NCBI GenBank assembly: GCA_001768735.1
Contig: MEMB01000006.1
Span: 144,205 to 208,204, forward strand
Direction of reading: 5' to 3'
DNA: 64,000 nucleotides
Source: Alphaproteobacteria bacterium GWF2_58_20
Lineage (GTDB): Bacteria > Pseudomonadota > Alphaproteobacteria > UBA1247
In this document: piece after piece, positions 15,916 to 24,907 of the stretch
How the letters are laid out: each line of letters begins with the position of its first letter
Numbering within the stretch: position 1 is the stretch's first letter
The notes under the pieces: model-generated
What the model was told of the DNA's origin: nothing
Database searches by the model: none
What the model saw: the letters and a program-made list of their open reading frames with translations, nothing else
Position numbers and translations under genes: made by a program

Positions 15916-18162
15916 ATGAAATATCGTTCGAACCAGCATCACATTTCCCATGCCCGTTCCGCTAAAAAAGACCAGGAGGCCATTTGCGCAGGGAAGCCTT
16001 TCCCGCCAGGCGCCACATGGGATGGCAAGGGCGTGAATTTTGCCCTGTTTTCCGAAAATGCGGAAAAGGTGGAACTTTGCCTTTTTGATGAAACAGGCAC
16101 CCATGAAATCGAACGTATCCCGTTACCTTCCCGGACGGACAACATGTGGCATGGATATCTTCCCGATCTTGCGCCCGGCCAGCTGTATGGGTATCGCGTG
16201 CATGGCCCCTATGATCCGCAGAATGGCCACAGGTTCAATCCCAACAAGCTTTTGATGGATCCTTATGCCAAGGATCTTTTTGGCAAGCTGGAATGGCATC
16301 CGGCCATTTTTGGCTATCAGGTTGGCCATGCAGATCAGGATTTTTCCTTTGATACGCGGGATAGCGCCCCTTATGTTCCAAAATCCGTGGTGGTGGACCC
16401 CGGGTTTGACTGGCACGAGGATGCAGCCCCCCAAATCTCCTGGCCGGACAGCCTTATTTATGAAATGCATGTCAAGGGCATGACAGCCACCCATCCGGAC
16501 GTTCCGGAAGAGATCCGCGGCACGTATGCCGCCCTGTCCGATCCAGCCATCATCAGCCATCTCAAGGGGTTGGGTGTAACAGCGGTTGAGCTTCTGCCTG
16601 TTTTCCCGATTGCGGATGAGCATGCACTGGCCCAGAAGGGGCTGAAAAATTACTGGGGATACAATCCCTTTTCCTTTTTTGCGCCGGAACAGCGCTATAT
16701 GAGGAAGGATGGCGTGCGGGAATTCAAATCCCTCGTCAAGACCCTGCATGACAACAGGATCGAGGTTTTGCTCGACGTGGTGTTCAACCATACGGGTGAA
16801 GGCAACCACATGGGGCCAACCATCGGGCTGAAGGGGATCGACAACGCATCCTATTACCGACTCGTGCCGGAGAATCGTCACGATTACATCAATGACTCCG
16901 GGTGTGGAAACACGCTCAACATGTCGCATCCCAGCGTCCTGCGCATGGTGATGGATTCCCTGCGTTACTGGGCGGCTGACATGCGGGTGGACGGCTTCCG
17001 TTTTGACTTGGCGGCCACCCTGACACGTACAGCGCGAGGCTTTGAGGAAAGCCCGTTCCTGATGGCTGTGGCCCAGGATCCCCTGTTGTCTCGCATCAAG
17101 ATGATTGCCGAGCCTTGGGATATCGGGCCCGGGGGGTACCGGCTGGGCTGTTTCGGGCCCGGCTGGTCGGAATGGAACGACAAGTTCCGCGATACCGTGC
17201 GGGAATATGTGCGTGGCGGCCCTGGTCAGATCGGCCCCCTGGCGGGGCGCCTGAGTGGTTCGCGTGATATTTTTGAGAGGCACCAGCGTGGGCCATCGGC
17301 CAGCATCAACAAGGTCACGGCACATGACGGCTTTACCTTGCACGACCTGGTGAGCTTCAATGGCAAGCATAACCATGCCAATGGCGAGGACAACCGCGAT
17401 GGCAGCAATGACAACCGCAGCTGGAACTGTGGTGCGGAAGGCCCTACAGACCATCCGGCCATCAACGCGTTGCGGGCCCAGCAAAAACGCAATTTCATGG
17501 CGCTCCTGTTCCTGTCACAGGGAACGCCGATGCTGCTGGCGGGCGATGAGATTGGCAACAGTCAGGACGGCAACAACAACGCCTATTGCCAGGATAATGA
17601 AATTGGCTGGATCAACTGGGACCGGATGAGCCCTGCGGATCATGAGTTCCTGGGATTCGTGCGCAAGCTTTCACAGGTGCGCCGAAGCCATCCCCTGCTG
17701 CACCGCAAGGATTTTTTCCATGGCATGCCCGTGGATGAAACCGGGGTTCGGGACATCACCTGGCTTTCCCCTGCCGGACGCGAGATGAAGGATGGGGACT
17801 GGAACCTGTCTTATGCCCGCTGCTTTGGCTTTCAGCTGGCAGATGGGGTGCATACCTGTGGCCAAGATGGCCCAGAACCGCGTGTGCTGGTGATGATGAA
17901 CAGTCATCATGAACCTTTGCCATTCCGTTTGCCGGAATTGCCCAATGGACGGAAATGGCGGACGGTTTTTGATACGGCGTGTCCCGTCATGGCAGGCACA
18001 CAGGCATTAATCGGGCATGTTGGCGGATATGACCTGAAGGCGCGTTCGATTGTAATGCTGGTGGAGCATGAATTGCTTATGGCCCCCCAACCCCGCATGC
18101 GTGTTTCGTCTTTACGGCCACGTTTGAAGGGATATTGCCCCTCCAGTCCTGGGTTTCGTTGA
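15916..18162 (+). CDS. glgX: Glycogen debranching enzyme GlgX (isoamylase-type)
   Basis: Hydrolyses alpha-1,6 branch points of glycogen after phosphorylase trimming; cytoplasmic GH13. I start at the ATG at 15916, preceded by GAGGCG, giving 748 residues; the track start at 15880 is a TTG. An N-terminal CBM48-like domain (GKGVNFALFSENAEKVELCL) is followed by the catalytic barrel. DVVFNHTGEG is conserved region I, RVDGFRFDLA holds the nucleophile Asp, EPWDIG the acid/base Glu, and TAHDGFTLHD the third acidic residue. No other glycogen genes lie in the window, so it is an isolated metabolic gene. Confidence 0.93.
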   Translation: MKYRSNQHHISHARSAKKDQEAICAGKPFPPGATWDGKGVNFALFSENAEKVELCLFDETGTHEIERIPLPSRTDNMWHGYLPDLAPGQLYGYRVHGPYDPQNGHRFNPNKLLMDPYAKDLFGKLEWHPAIFGYQVGHADQDFSFDTRDSAPYVPKSVVVDPGFDWHEDAAPQISWPDSLIYEMHVKGMTATHPDVPEEIRGTYAALSDPAIISHLKGLGVTAVELLPVFPIADEHALAQKGLKNYWGYNPFSFFAPEQRYMRKDGVREFKSLVKTLHDNRIEVLLDVVFNHTGEGNHMGPTIGLKGIDNASYYRLVPENRHDYINDSGCGNTLNMSHPSVLRMVMDSLRYWAADMRVDGFRFDLAATLTRTARGFEESPFLMAVAQDPLLSRIKMIAEPWDIGPGGYRLGCFGPGWSEWNDKFRDTVREYVRGGPGQIGPLAGRLSGSRDIFERHQRGPSASINKVTAHDGFTLHDLVSFNGKHNHANGEDNRDGSNDNRSWNCGAEGPTDHPAINALRAQQKRNFMALLFLSQGTPMLLAGDEIGNSQDGNNNAYCQDNEIGWINWDRMSPADHEFLGFVRKLSQVRRSHPLLHRKDFFHGMPVDETGVRDITWLSPAGREMKDGDWNLSYARCFGFQLADGVHTCGQDGPEPRVLVMMNSHHEPLPFRLPELPNGRKWRTVFDTACPVMAGTQALIGHVGGYDLKARSIVMLVEHELLMAPQPRMRVSSLRPRLKGYCPSSPGFR

Positions 18163-18317
18163 TATATTCCTCTTTGGAGAGCCAGAATCCTGCCATTTTT
18201 TTTGTCTTCATGCATCCAGGACATGACAGCCATGCATGAGCAGGCCATTGACGCCTTCCATAAAGGGGGTATCATGGAGAATGGTTCAGATGCCTTCTTC
18301 TGATAGGAGATACCGGC

Positions 18318-19466
18318 ATGACATCCCATCTTCCCTCGCTGACAGACTGGCAGACAAACCTGCTTGGGAGCGACGAGGCGGGTGCTTATCTTATGAAGCA
18401 GATGGCTTCCGCCAGATCGGAAGCACAGGCCATGGCCATCTTCAAATCTTTCATGCAGGAATCTTTTTCCTGCCTGGATAAAACCGTGCAAGGCATGGGA
18501 GGGGATGCCAACCTCTCCATGAGGAAAGACCTTTCCTCATGTATCAATGTGCTGAAGAATGATTGTGCCGCAAGGAAAGATTCGTTTTCCATGACGCCCG
18601 ATGACAATGTGATGGCGAAGAAACTTCGTCCGGCGGATTTCATGGCGGTTTATGAAAAATCCCCCCCCCTTGCCGAAAATGACTGGGTTACCTTCCAGAT
18701 GTTGGGGGATTTTTCGCGGGTTCATGAGAAGGCCTCTGCCATGCTTTCATCCTATTTCCAGCGGCTGGCGCATGTCGAAAAGGCGGCGTGTCCGGGGCAA
18801 TGTCGTGAAGAAAGGGTGCAGGCGGGCAAGTTGGTGGAGTTGCAGCGGACACTGGCAAAAAATCCTGTCATTGAAGATGTTGGCGCGTGTATGGAAGCGT
18901 GTCGGACGCTTTCCGAGGATTATGTTCCGGCCCATGGGGCCGTCGGGGTCATGCGGATTGTCCATAGCCTTATCAATCAAGCGTTTGATGTCCACGAAAA
19001 GGATGTGGCCGCTGGTCGAAAGGACGCTGCCTATCCCAATCCCTTTGGGTTGCGCCTGACGGCGGAAATCCGCGCGGAAGACCGGAGCACCATGGAGTGC
19101 CTGCGGGACTTTTTCCAGCCTGTCCGCTTGTCCATGGAGCGTCGGAACCGCATGAAGATGGCCATTGTTCGTTCTCCCGAAGTGTTGGAAGGAATCTGTG
19201 CGGTGCTGGCGGCCCTGCATGACATGGATGCCGGCCATAAGGGAACGCTGGTGTTGGATTGTGAAAGGGTTTCTGCCCGCATTGCCGAGATTTCGGCGCG
19301 GGGAGAAAGATTTGCGGCCTTGGCCCGTGAAGACGCCGAGGTTGCGGATGTCCGCATGGTACGCCTTGATGCAAGCCTGTCCAACCGGGTCGATGGCATG
19401 CTCAAGCCGGAGTTGCCGAAGGTGTCACATGGGAAGAATATTCGCTACAGTCGCCAGCGCCGGTAA
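18318..19466 (+). CDS. Hypothetical cytoplasmic helical protein
   Basis: A 382-residue protein starting MTSHLPSLTDWQ after an excellent TAGGAGATACC ribosome site. It has no signal peptide and no membrane segment. It is predicted mostly alpha-helical by composition, with scattered cysteines such as CPGQCREE and VGACMEACRTLSEDY. I do not recognise a family. A strong terminator follows it, and no same-strand partner is adjacent, so it is probably monocistronic. The 155 bp upstream hold a possible 26-codon ORF but no clear promoter. Confidence 0.6.
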   Translation: MTSHLPSLTDWQTNLLGSDEAGAYLMKQMASARSEAQAMAIFKSFMQESFSCLDKTVQGMGGDANLSMRKDLSSCINVLKNDCAARKDSFSMTPDDNVMAKKLRPADFMAVYEKSPPLAENDWVTFQMLGDFSRVHEKASAMLSSYFQRLAHVEKAACPGQCREERVQAGKLVELQRTLAKNPVIEDVGACMEACRTLSEDYVPAHGAVGVMRIVHSLINQAFDVHEKDVAAGRKDAAYPNPFGLRLTAEIRAEDRSTMECLRDFFQPVRLSMERRNRMKMAIVRSPEVLEGICAVLAALHDMDAGHKGTLVLDCERVSARIAEISARGERFAALAREDAEVADVRMVRLDASLSNRVDGMLKPELPKVSHGKNIRYSRQRR

Positions 19467-19487
19467 AAGTGCGCCAAGGCGCATATG

Positions 19488-19521
19488 AAAAAAGGGCGGG
19501 AAATATTTCCCGCCCTTTTTT
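19488..19521. terminator. Bidirectional terminator
   Basis: A perfect 16-bp palindromic arm, AAAAAAGGGCGGGAAA, against its complement with a TA centre. It serves the hypothetical gene (plus) and the fibrinogen-fold gene (minus), which converge here. Confidence 0.88.
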
Positions 19522-19540
19522 GTCATGCCATCCAGAAAGC

Positions 19541-21337
19541 TTACCGGATCCAGATTTCTCCTGAAACTGGCCCATAGGAAGGAACCCCCCAGCAGTTGCT
19601 GCCATTGCCGGAATTGAAGTCCCCCGTGCCGGCGGTGCCTTCTCCCGTCAGGTAGGGCGGCAATGACCGGTTGACCAGCTGTGGACAGCCAATCGTGCTG
19701 TTTTTTGGCTCTCCTAACAAGACCAGGTCTGTACCATTGTAGAGCGGATAAAAAATCATTTCGCCGTTGGTGCACCCATAATAAACAGATCCACTCCAAT
19801 AGGTCAGGCTTTCGGTACAGGTTGACCATGTTCCGTCATCATACCGGTATCTTGCGGAGTTCTGCGGGCTCAGGGCGTTGATGCTGGCAGTGTCCAGGGA
19901 AAGATATCCCGTCCGTGAGGCAAGACTGCCGTTCCATGCGTTCAGGATTGTGGTCGAGGCCGGCATGTCAAACATAGCGCCGCCATCTCTTGCCAGTAGC
20001 GTCCAGCCGCCCGTCCCCGGCATTCCAACCAGATCTCCGGTCATGTCGCACCAAGACTGGAAGGGGGATACGCCTGTTCCCACACCGTCAGGATCCACCC
20101 AGTAGATGCCGGAGGGATAGGTGGGGTTGGAGTCGTTGATGGTTTTGCAGGTTACGCCCGCCGGAACCGATGCGCTGCCAGAAGGGATGTATTCGCGCAA
20201 GGAAATCGCCACCCGGCGTCCGGCATCAGTGGCGTTGTTTTCTGTGGTGCATGACGGGTCTATGGTGCCTCTAAGCCCGGAGGCACAGATGGAGGCGTGA
20301 GCATTGCTAATTCCGCCCGATGTCAGGGCAATACTGGACATGGAGTTGTTATTAAAACAGTAGAGCGTGGCATAGGCATCCCGGGTCAGCATTCGGAGGT
20401 CGCGATTAATTCCCGGGGTTGCGCCACAACTGAAAGTTTTACTTGACAAATTATAAGTCCAGCCGGAAAGGGGCGATGTGGAAAGGCGTGGCATGACCTC
20501 GTCGACATCACTGTCAAGGTTCATGGCAAGGTAGGCATCGCGGCTAATCGCGTGGCGGATGTCCATGTCGGCAGCATTGACTGGGTCATAGGCACGCCAC
20601 GTCCATGTGTCCGAAGATGATCCTTCAAGAATCTTTTGCGCGTCGATGGTGAAGTTCTGCACGTCGATGTAATGGTCGTAATGCGACAGGGCATACTGGT
20701 TTGGCACATCCCATGCCGATGGCGTTGTGCTGATGGCGACTACTGTCCAGCCGCCGCCGTCAGTGGTCATGTCGCAATACGCCTCGAACGGATCAACCCC
20801 GCCAACACCGTCGGGGTCGAGAACATAAAGGCCATCGGTGGCTGCGGGTGTGTCCAGCTTGATGCTGTAGCAGGTGGTGCCTTCCGCCACGAGGGGGGCT
20901 GCTTCCACCGTGAGGGAAAAGGAACGGTCGGCGGTGAGGCCTTCGTTGTCGGTGGCGCGCGCCACAAAACTGAAGCTCCCATTTGCCGAAGGCGTTCCGG
21001 AAATCGTGTCGCCGGACAGGGTGACGCCCGCAGGCAGGCTGCCGGAGGTGAGGCTATAGGTTACGCTGCCATCGTCGGTGGCCACAAGGGTGATGTCTGC
21101 AATTGCCTCGCTGACCGTGAAGGTGCCAAGGCTCCCGGCTGCGGGACTGCTCCAGACAGGCGCCTGTCCGGTTTCTTCTTCGCCGCCCTCATCCGCCGGA
21201 GCCGCCCATTGCGCACAACTGCTGTCGCCAATGTCGCAAATCCTCTTGCGGATGAAGTATTTTATTTCTGCCGCAGCACTGGTGGTCAGAAAGGCCAGCA
21301 GGAGGCCTGAAAGTCCCAGGAGCCTGAATGAAGACAT
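19541..21337 (-). CDS. Secreted surface protein with Ig-like and two fibrinogen-fold (FReD-like) domains
   Basis: A 598-residue exported protein. The ATG at 21337 follows AAGGAATG and starts a signal peptide ending SAAA. The mature N-terminus carries a basic motif plus two cysteines (YFIRKRICDIGDSSC). Residues about 55-150 form a putative Ig-like domain (SLPAGVTLSGDTISGTPSANG). Two fibrinogen-type modules follow, each with C..I, G-x-Y-x-x-DPDG and CDMTxDGGGW-like signatures (CDMTTDGGGWTVVA, and CDMTGDLVGMPGTGGWTLLA). Such domains bind glycans or proteins in lectin-like proteins. A close paralogue with a nearly identical promoter begins at 63830. It is probably an adhesin on the cell surface. 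Confidence 0.75.
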   Translation of the reverse strand: MSSFRLLGLSGLLLAFLTTSAAAEIKYFIRKRICDIGDSSCAQWAAPADEGGEEETGQAPVWSSPAAGSLGTFTVSEAIADITLVATDDGSVTYSLTSGSLPAGVTLSGDTISGTPSANGSFSFVARATDNEGLTADRSFSLTVEAAPLVAEGTTCYSIKLDTPAATDGLYVLDPDGVGGVDPFEAYCDMTTDGGGWTVVAISTTPSAWDVPNQYALSHYDHYIDVQNFTIDAQKILEGSSSDTWTWRAYDPVNAADMDIRHAISRDAYLAMNLDSDVDEVMPRLSTSPLSGWTYNLSSKTFSCGATPGINRDLRMLTRDAYATLYCFNNNSMSSIALTSGGISNAHASICASGLRGTIDPSCTTENNATDAGRRVAISLREYIPSGSASVPAGVTCKTINDSNPTYPSGIYWVDPDGVGTGVSPFQSWCDMTGDLVGMPGTGGWTLLARDGGAMFDMPASTTILNAWNGSLASRTGYLSLDTASINALSPQNSARYRYDDGTWSTCTESLTYWSGSVYYGCTNGEMIFYPLYNGTDLVLLGEPKNSTIGCPQLVNRSLPPYLTGEGTAGTGDFNSGNGSNCWGVPSYGPVSGEIWIR

Positions 21338-21393
21338 GATCTTGCATTCCTTTTTGTAGAAGATCAATTTATAGAAAAAACTTCCTAACCTAT

Positions 21394-21422
21394 TATTTAA
21401 TAAGGTTTTGTCTTTTTGTCAA
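21394..21422 (-). promoter_or_regulatory. Promoter of the fibrinogen-fold gene, with AT-rich palindrome
   Basis: Minus strand: TTGACA, 17 bp, TAAATA. The -10 box sits in an inverted repeat TTATT-A-AATAA that could be an operator. About 90 bp of upstream sequence, including the leader, recur before the paralogue at 63830. Confidence 0.75.
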
Positions 21423-21435
21423 TGTCGTTTGAAGG

Positions 21436-21921
21436 TCAATAGGGGGTCTTGTCCTTTTTGTCCTGCCATTCCTTGAAAACCTTGAGGGCTTCCTCCGGCA
21501 GGAGGCGGGTGCTTTTGATGCGGCGCTCGTCCCGTCGCAGCGCCACTTCGTGGTAAAGAAAAGCGTCGTCAAAATCGATGGCGGCGGCGTCTTTCTGGGT
21601 GTTGGCATAGAAGATGCGGTCAATGTGTGCCCAATAGATGGCCGCCAGGCACATGGGGCAGGGTTCGCAGCTGGTATAGATGTCGCAGCCTTCCAGCTTG
21701 AAGGTGCCCAGGCGCCGGCATGCGTCGCGGATGGCAGACACTTCCGCATGGGCGGTGGGATCGTTGTCGGATGTGACATGGTTCCACCCTTCGCCGATGA
21801 TTTCCCCGTCCTTGACAATGACGGCACCAAACGGTCCGCCAACCCCGCGCTTCATGTTGTCATGGCTGAGCCTGATGGCGCGACGCATGAAATCTTCCGG
21901 TGTGTGCAGGGACGTATGCAT
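21436..21921 (-). CDS. guaD: Guanine deaminase-type nucleoside/base deaminase
   Basis: A 161-residue zinc deaminase. TAHAEVSAI holds the zinc-binding His and catalytic Glu; SCEPCPMC holds the two zinc-binding Cys. The overall layout (GGPFGAVIVKDG, IYWAHIDRIFYA, FDDAFLYHEV) and the short hydrophobic-ended C-terminus resemble Bacillus-type GuaD rather than TadA, which would lack this C-terminal extension. The predicted reaction is guanine to xanthine plus ammonia in purine salvage. It is transcribed divergently from the PBP-like gene. Substrate choice within the family is the main uncertainty. Confidence 0.8.
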   Translation of the reverse strand: MHTSLHTPEDFMRRAIRLSHDNMKRGVGGPFGAVIVKDGEIIGEGWNHVTSDNDPTAHAEVSAIRDACRRLGTFKLEGCDIYTSCEPCPMCLAAIYWAHIDRIFYANTQKDAAAIDFDDAFLYHEVALRRDERRIKSTRLLPEEALKVFKEWQDKKDKTPY

Positions 21922-22069
21922 GAAAACTTCCTTCCCGAATCAAATGCCTTGGCTATTGAGCCATGAAAAAAGCGTCTGGACAAGCGAATCGTTATGAGGC
22001 AAATTGAATCTCTAGGTTTTTCAACGAGTCGCATTATGGGGGCCTCTTCAGGGGGGAACAAAAACCGTC

Positions 22070-23254
22070 ATGCAAAAGTTCCTGGTTCTTTGTATATGTG
22101 CCATGATGTTCTTTGGAGCATCCCTGTCTGCCGATGCCAAAACCAAGAAAAGCCGCGGTTTCGTTCCGCCGGAATCCGCCATTCTTGTCAATTCCGATAC
22201 CGGGGAAATCCTTTCTGCAAATGCGCCGGATGAACAGCGTCATCCCGCATCCCTGACCAAGATGATGACCCTTTATGTGGTTTTCGAGGCATTGGAGGCA
22301 GGCAAGGTCATGCTTGACCAGCCGCTCAAGGTTTCCGCCCGCGCGGCAAGGCAGCCGCCCTCCCGCGTTGGTCTCAAGGCCGGAAGCACCATTCGTCTTC
22401 GGGATGCCATTTCCGTATTGACAACCAAATCGGCCAACGATGTGGCTGTGGTTGTGGCGGAAAACCTGGCGGGTGATGAAGAAACATTTGCGAGGTGGAT
22501 GACGGCCAAGGCCCATCGTCTGGGAATGGCGCGCACCAATTTCCGCAATGCTTCGGGCCTGCATCATTCCCAGCAGGTCACAACCGCCCGTGACATGGCT
22601 GTGCTGGCCCGCGCCCTGGTTCGCAATTTTCCCAAATATTATGCTTTTTTCAGCCTCCCGTCCTTCAGCTACAACAAGCAGACCTTCCGCAATCACAACA
22701 CCCTGTTGCGCAGCTTTGAAGGTATGGATGGCCTCAAGACAGGGTTCGTGCAGGCTTCGGGATTCAATCTTGCGGCTTCCGCCGTGCGGGATGGGCATCG
22801 CCTCATCGCCGTGGTGATGGGAGGAAAAACCGCAGCCGTACGGGATTCCAAGGTGGCCTCCCTGCTCAACCGGGGATTTGCCAGCCTTGAAACGCCTGAT
22901 CATTATGCGACGGTCGTGGCCACAAGTGCCAGCCGTGCCAGCAGGGATGTGGAACCGGAGGAGGAAGCCGGGGTCATGACCGGTGAGGGGGATGCCAGCA
23001 TGGAGAAGCTGGATCCTGAGCGGAAATGGTCGGTTCAGGTGGGCGCCTTTTCCAGCCATGCCGGGGGCATGCGGGCCTTGCGGCTTGCCTATGAATCCAT
23101 GCCGCAGCTTCTCAAGGACAGCCAGCAGGTGATCACTTCGGTCAAGACCTCTCGCCATCTGCTCTACCGGGCCAAGTTTTCCGGACTGACCTCCGGGACT
23201 GCGCGTGCCGTTTGCGCCGTATTGTCCGATTGTCTTGTTCTCCAGCAACAATAA
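22070..23254 (+). CDS. D-alanyl-D-alanine carboxypeptidase (S11) with SPOR domain
   Basis: A 394-residue periplasmic penicillin-binding protein that trims the terminal D-Ala of peptidoglycan stem peptides. A signal peptide covers residues 1-22. The active-site motifs are all present: SLTK at 61-64, SAN at 120-122 and KTG near 232 (GLKTGFVQASG). The C-terminal 75 residues (KWSVQVGAFSSHAGGMRALR) form a SPOR domain, which binds denuded septal glycan, so the enzyme is probably sent to the division site. AGGGGGGAAC lies upstream of the ATG. The acylphosphatase gene follows 30 bp downstream. Confidence 0.9.
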   Translation: MQKFLVLCICAMMFFGASLSADAKTKKSRGFVPPESAILVNSDTGEILSANAPDEQRHPASLTKMMTLYVVFEALEAGKVMLDQPLKVSARAARQPPSRVGLKAGSTIRLRDAISVLTTKSANDVAVVVAENLAGDEETFARWMTAKAHRLGMARTNFRNASGLHHSQQVTTARDMAVLARALVRNFPKYYAFFSLPSFSYNKQTFRNHNTLLRSFEGMDGLKTGFVQASGFNLAASAVRDGHRLIAVVMGGKTAAVRDSKVASLLNRGFASLETPDHYATVVATSASRASRDVEPEEEAGVMTGEGDASMEKLDPERKWSVQVGAFSSHAGGMRALRLAYESMPQLLKDSQQVITSVKTSRHLLYRAKFSGLTSGTARAVCAVLSDCLVLQQQ

Positions 23255-23284
23255 AGCCGGCCTTTTTTGTGTTGGAGGGAAGGA

Positions 23285-23572
23285 ATGTCCGGTGAAAATC
23301 CATTGACAGCGGTTCATGCCATTTTCCAGGGCCGGGTGCAGGGCGTTGGTTTTCGGGCCTTTGTTCTTGGGCTTGGCCGGAAATCCGGTCTTTCCGGATG
23401 GGTACGCAACATGCCGGATGGAACCGTGGAGGCGCTTTTTGCCGGGGATGATGCCGTGGTGTCCCTGATGCTGGAAAGCTGTCGCCGGGCACCTTTTCCG
23501 ATCCGGGTGGACAATATGGAAACTTTTCCGGCCCAGATGCCTCTGGCGGAAGGGTTTCATGTGGTTGCATGA
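23285..23572 (+). CDS. acyP: Acylphosphatase
   Basis: A 95-residue enzyme that hydrolyses acyl phosphates such as carbamoyl or acetyl phosphate. The ATG at 23285 follows GGAGGGAAGGA. The phosphate-binding loop with catalytic Arg is GRVQGVGFR, and the catalytic Asn is in GWVRNMPDGTVE. The size is as usual for the family. It may be transcribed with the upstream carboxypeptidase and the PagL-like gene 65 bp downstream. Confidence 0.93.
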   Translation: MSGENPLTAVHAIFQGRVQGVGFRAFVLGLGRKSGLSGWVRNMPDGTVEALFAGDDAVVSLMLESCRRAPFPIRVDNMETFPAQMPLAEGFHVVA

Positions 23573-23637
23573 TTGACATGCAGAAACGGGGCCGCCATGA
23601 TGCATCCCTGACATGCGTTTTTTTGGGGGGAACGGAA

Positions 23638-24141
23638 ATGAAGACATCTTTTATTTTTAAAATCGCGGCGCTTCTTTTGGGGATGAGCCTGCCGGTACAG
23701 GCGGCAGACTCCCTGTCCATGAGTGTTGGTTATTATGATATGGGCCGCATGGGCAATGACCGTCAGGACAAGGCAATGAGTCTTGTGGCGGAATGGCGTC
23801 CGGAAATCCGCTGGGCTGATGGCTTGGTGGCGCCTTTTGCAGGCGGCATGCTGACCACGGACCGTGGCCTTTACGGCTATGCGGGCGTGGGACTGGATTT
23901 CCATCCGGGGGAAAACTTCTATGTGTTTCCAAACCTTGCCGCCGGCCTTTATGCCAATGGCGATGGCAAGGACCTTGGCCATGAGGTTGAGTTCCGCACC
24001 GGTGTGGAAATGGGGGTTGATCTTTCGGAAGGGCGTCGCATCGGCCTTGCCATACACCACATCTCCAATGCCGGGCTTGGTGACAAGAATCCCGGCACGG
24101 AAATCCTCAGCCTGACCTATTCCCTTCCTCTCGGGAATTGA
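23638..24141 (+). CDS. PagL-like lipid A 3-O-deacylase
   Basis: An outer-membrane acyloxyacyl hydrolase of 167 residues. The ATG at 23638, after GGGGGGAACGGA, starts a signal peptide ending VQAA. The PagL catalytic pattern is visible: His141 and Ser143 in HHISNAG, and Glu155 in NPGTE. The His-to-Glu spacing of 14 residues equals that of the Pseudomonas enzyme. PagL removes the 3-linked acyl chain of lipid A on the outer leaflet. The next gene, a LolA-like carrier, starts 7 bp after the stop, so lipid A remodelling is linked to the transport operon. Confidence 0.83.
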   Translation: MKTSFIFKIAALLLGMSLPVQAADSLSMSVGYYDMGRMGNDRQDKAMSLVAEWRPEIRWADGLVAPFAGGMLTTDRGLYGYAGVGLDFHPGENFYVFPNLAAGLYANGDGKDLGHEVEFRTGVEMGVDLSEGRRIGLAIHHISNAGLGDKNPGTEILSLTYSLPLGN

Positions 24142-24148
24142 GGCGAAG

Positions 24149-24907
24149 ATGCGGGCAGGTGGTATCTTCGCAGCAGTTCTTGCTCTTCTCATGGCCATGC
24201 CGGGCATCGTTCAGGCCGGGAACGGGGATGACCTGACGGCCCTGCTGGATTCCATTGATGACCTTTACCGCAGCGATGCCAGTGCGGGCCGCATGTCGAT
24301 GACGGTGGTCACCAAACATTTTACGCGGCAGGTGGTGTTTGATGCCTGGTCGGAAGGCCGGGACAAATCGCTGATCCGCATTGTCATGCCCCTCAAGGAA
24401 GCCGGGATTTCCACCCTCAAGGTTGAGCGCGACATCTGGAATTACCTGCCCAATGTGGACCGGACGATCAAGATCCCCGCCACCATGATGGCCGCGAGCT
24501 GGATGGGTTCGCATTTCACCAACGATGATCTGGTGCGGGAATCCCGTTACCAGGAGGATTATGACTGTGCCTGGGAAACCCCTTCGGATCCCGCGCGGCT
24601 GGGTGTTGCGTGCATTCCCCACTCCGATGCAGGCCTTGTCTGGGGCAAGGTGGTGCTGGAGGTTGCCAAAGACACACGCCTGCCGATAAGCGTCGCTTAC
24701 TTTGACGAGGACATGTTGCTGGCCCGGACCATGTTTTTTGAGGATGTGGGGTCGCTGGGCGGGCGGGCGCTGCCACGCCGCATGCGTCTGGTGCCTGAAG
24801 ACAAGCCTGATGAGGAAACCCGGATTGAATATGGGCAGCTGACCTTCAATCCATCCCTGTCTGCGGACCTGTTTTCCTTGCGCAGCCTGCGCAGTCGCGG
24901 CCCATGA
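24149..24907 (+). CDS. LolA-like outer-membrane lipoprotein-sorting family protein
   Basis: A 252-residue periplasmic protein with a signal peptide ending VQAG. The core follows the LolA-like 'outer membrane lipoprotein-sorting' family: SMTVVTKHFTRQ, a KSLIRIVMPLKEAGIST strand pair, then DIWNYLPNVDRTIKIP and SWMGSHFTNDDLV. The half-open barrel of LolA carries acylated cargo through the periplasm. This family is usually encoded beside an exporter, not with lolB. Its stop overlaps the first permease start (ATGATG). The likely role is to receive lipid-modified cargo from the ABC transporter encoded by the next three genes. Confidence 0.83.
   Translation: MRAGGIFAAVLALLMAMPGIVQAGNGDDLTALLDSIDDLYRSDASAGRMSMTVVTKHFTRQVVFDAWSEGRDKSLIRIVMPLKEAGISTLKVERDIWNYLPNVDRTIKIPATMMAASWMGSHFTNDDLVRESRYQEDYDCAWETPSDPARLGVACIPHSDAGLVWGKVVLEVAKDTRLPISVAYFDEDMLLARTMFFEDVGSLGGRALPRRMRLVPEDKPDEETRIEYGQLTFNPSLSADLFSLRSLRSRGP

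Noticed and set aside
16123-17484. 453-residue minus-strand ORF opposite glgX
   Set aside because: GH13 motifs fix the plus strand.
18223-18303. 26-codon ORF (MTAMHEQAIDAFHKGG) just before the gene at 18318
   Set aside because: No good ribosome site of its own and no family; it ends just ahead of the next gene's ribosome site, so a leader peptide is possible but unsupported.
22034-23647. 537-residue minus-strand ORF
   Set aside because: Shadow of the S11 carboxypeptidase and acylphosphatase genes, which carry complete active-site motifs.
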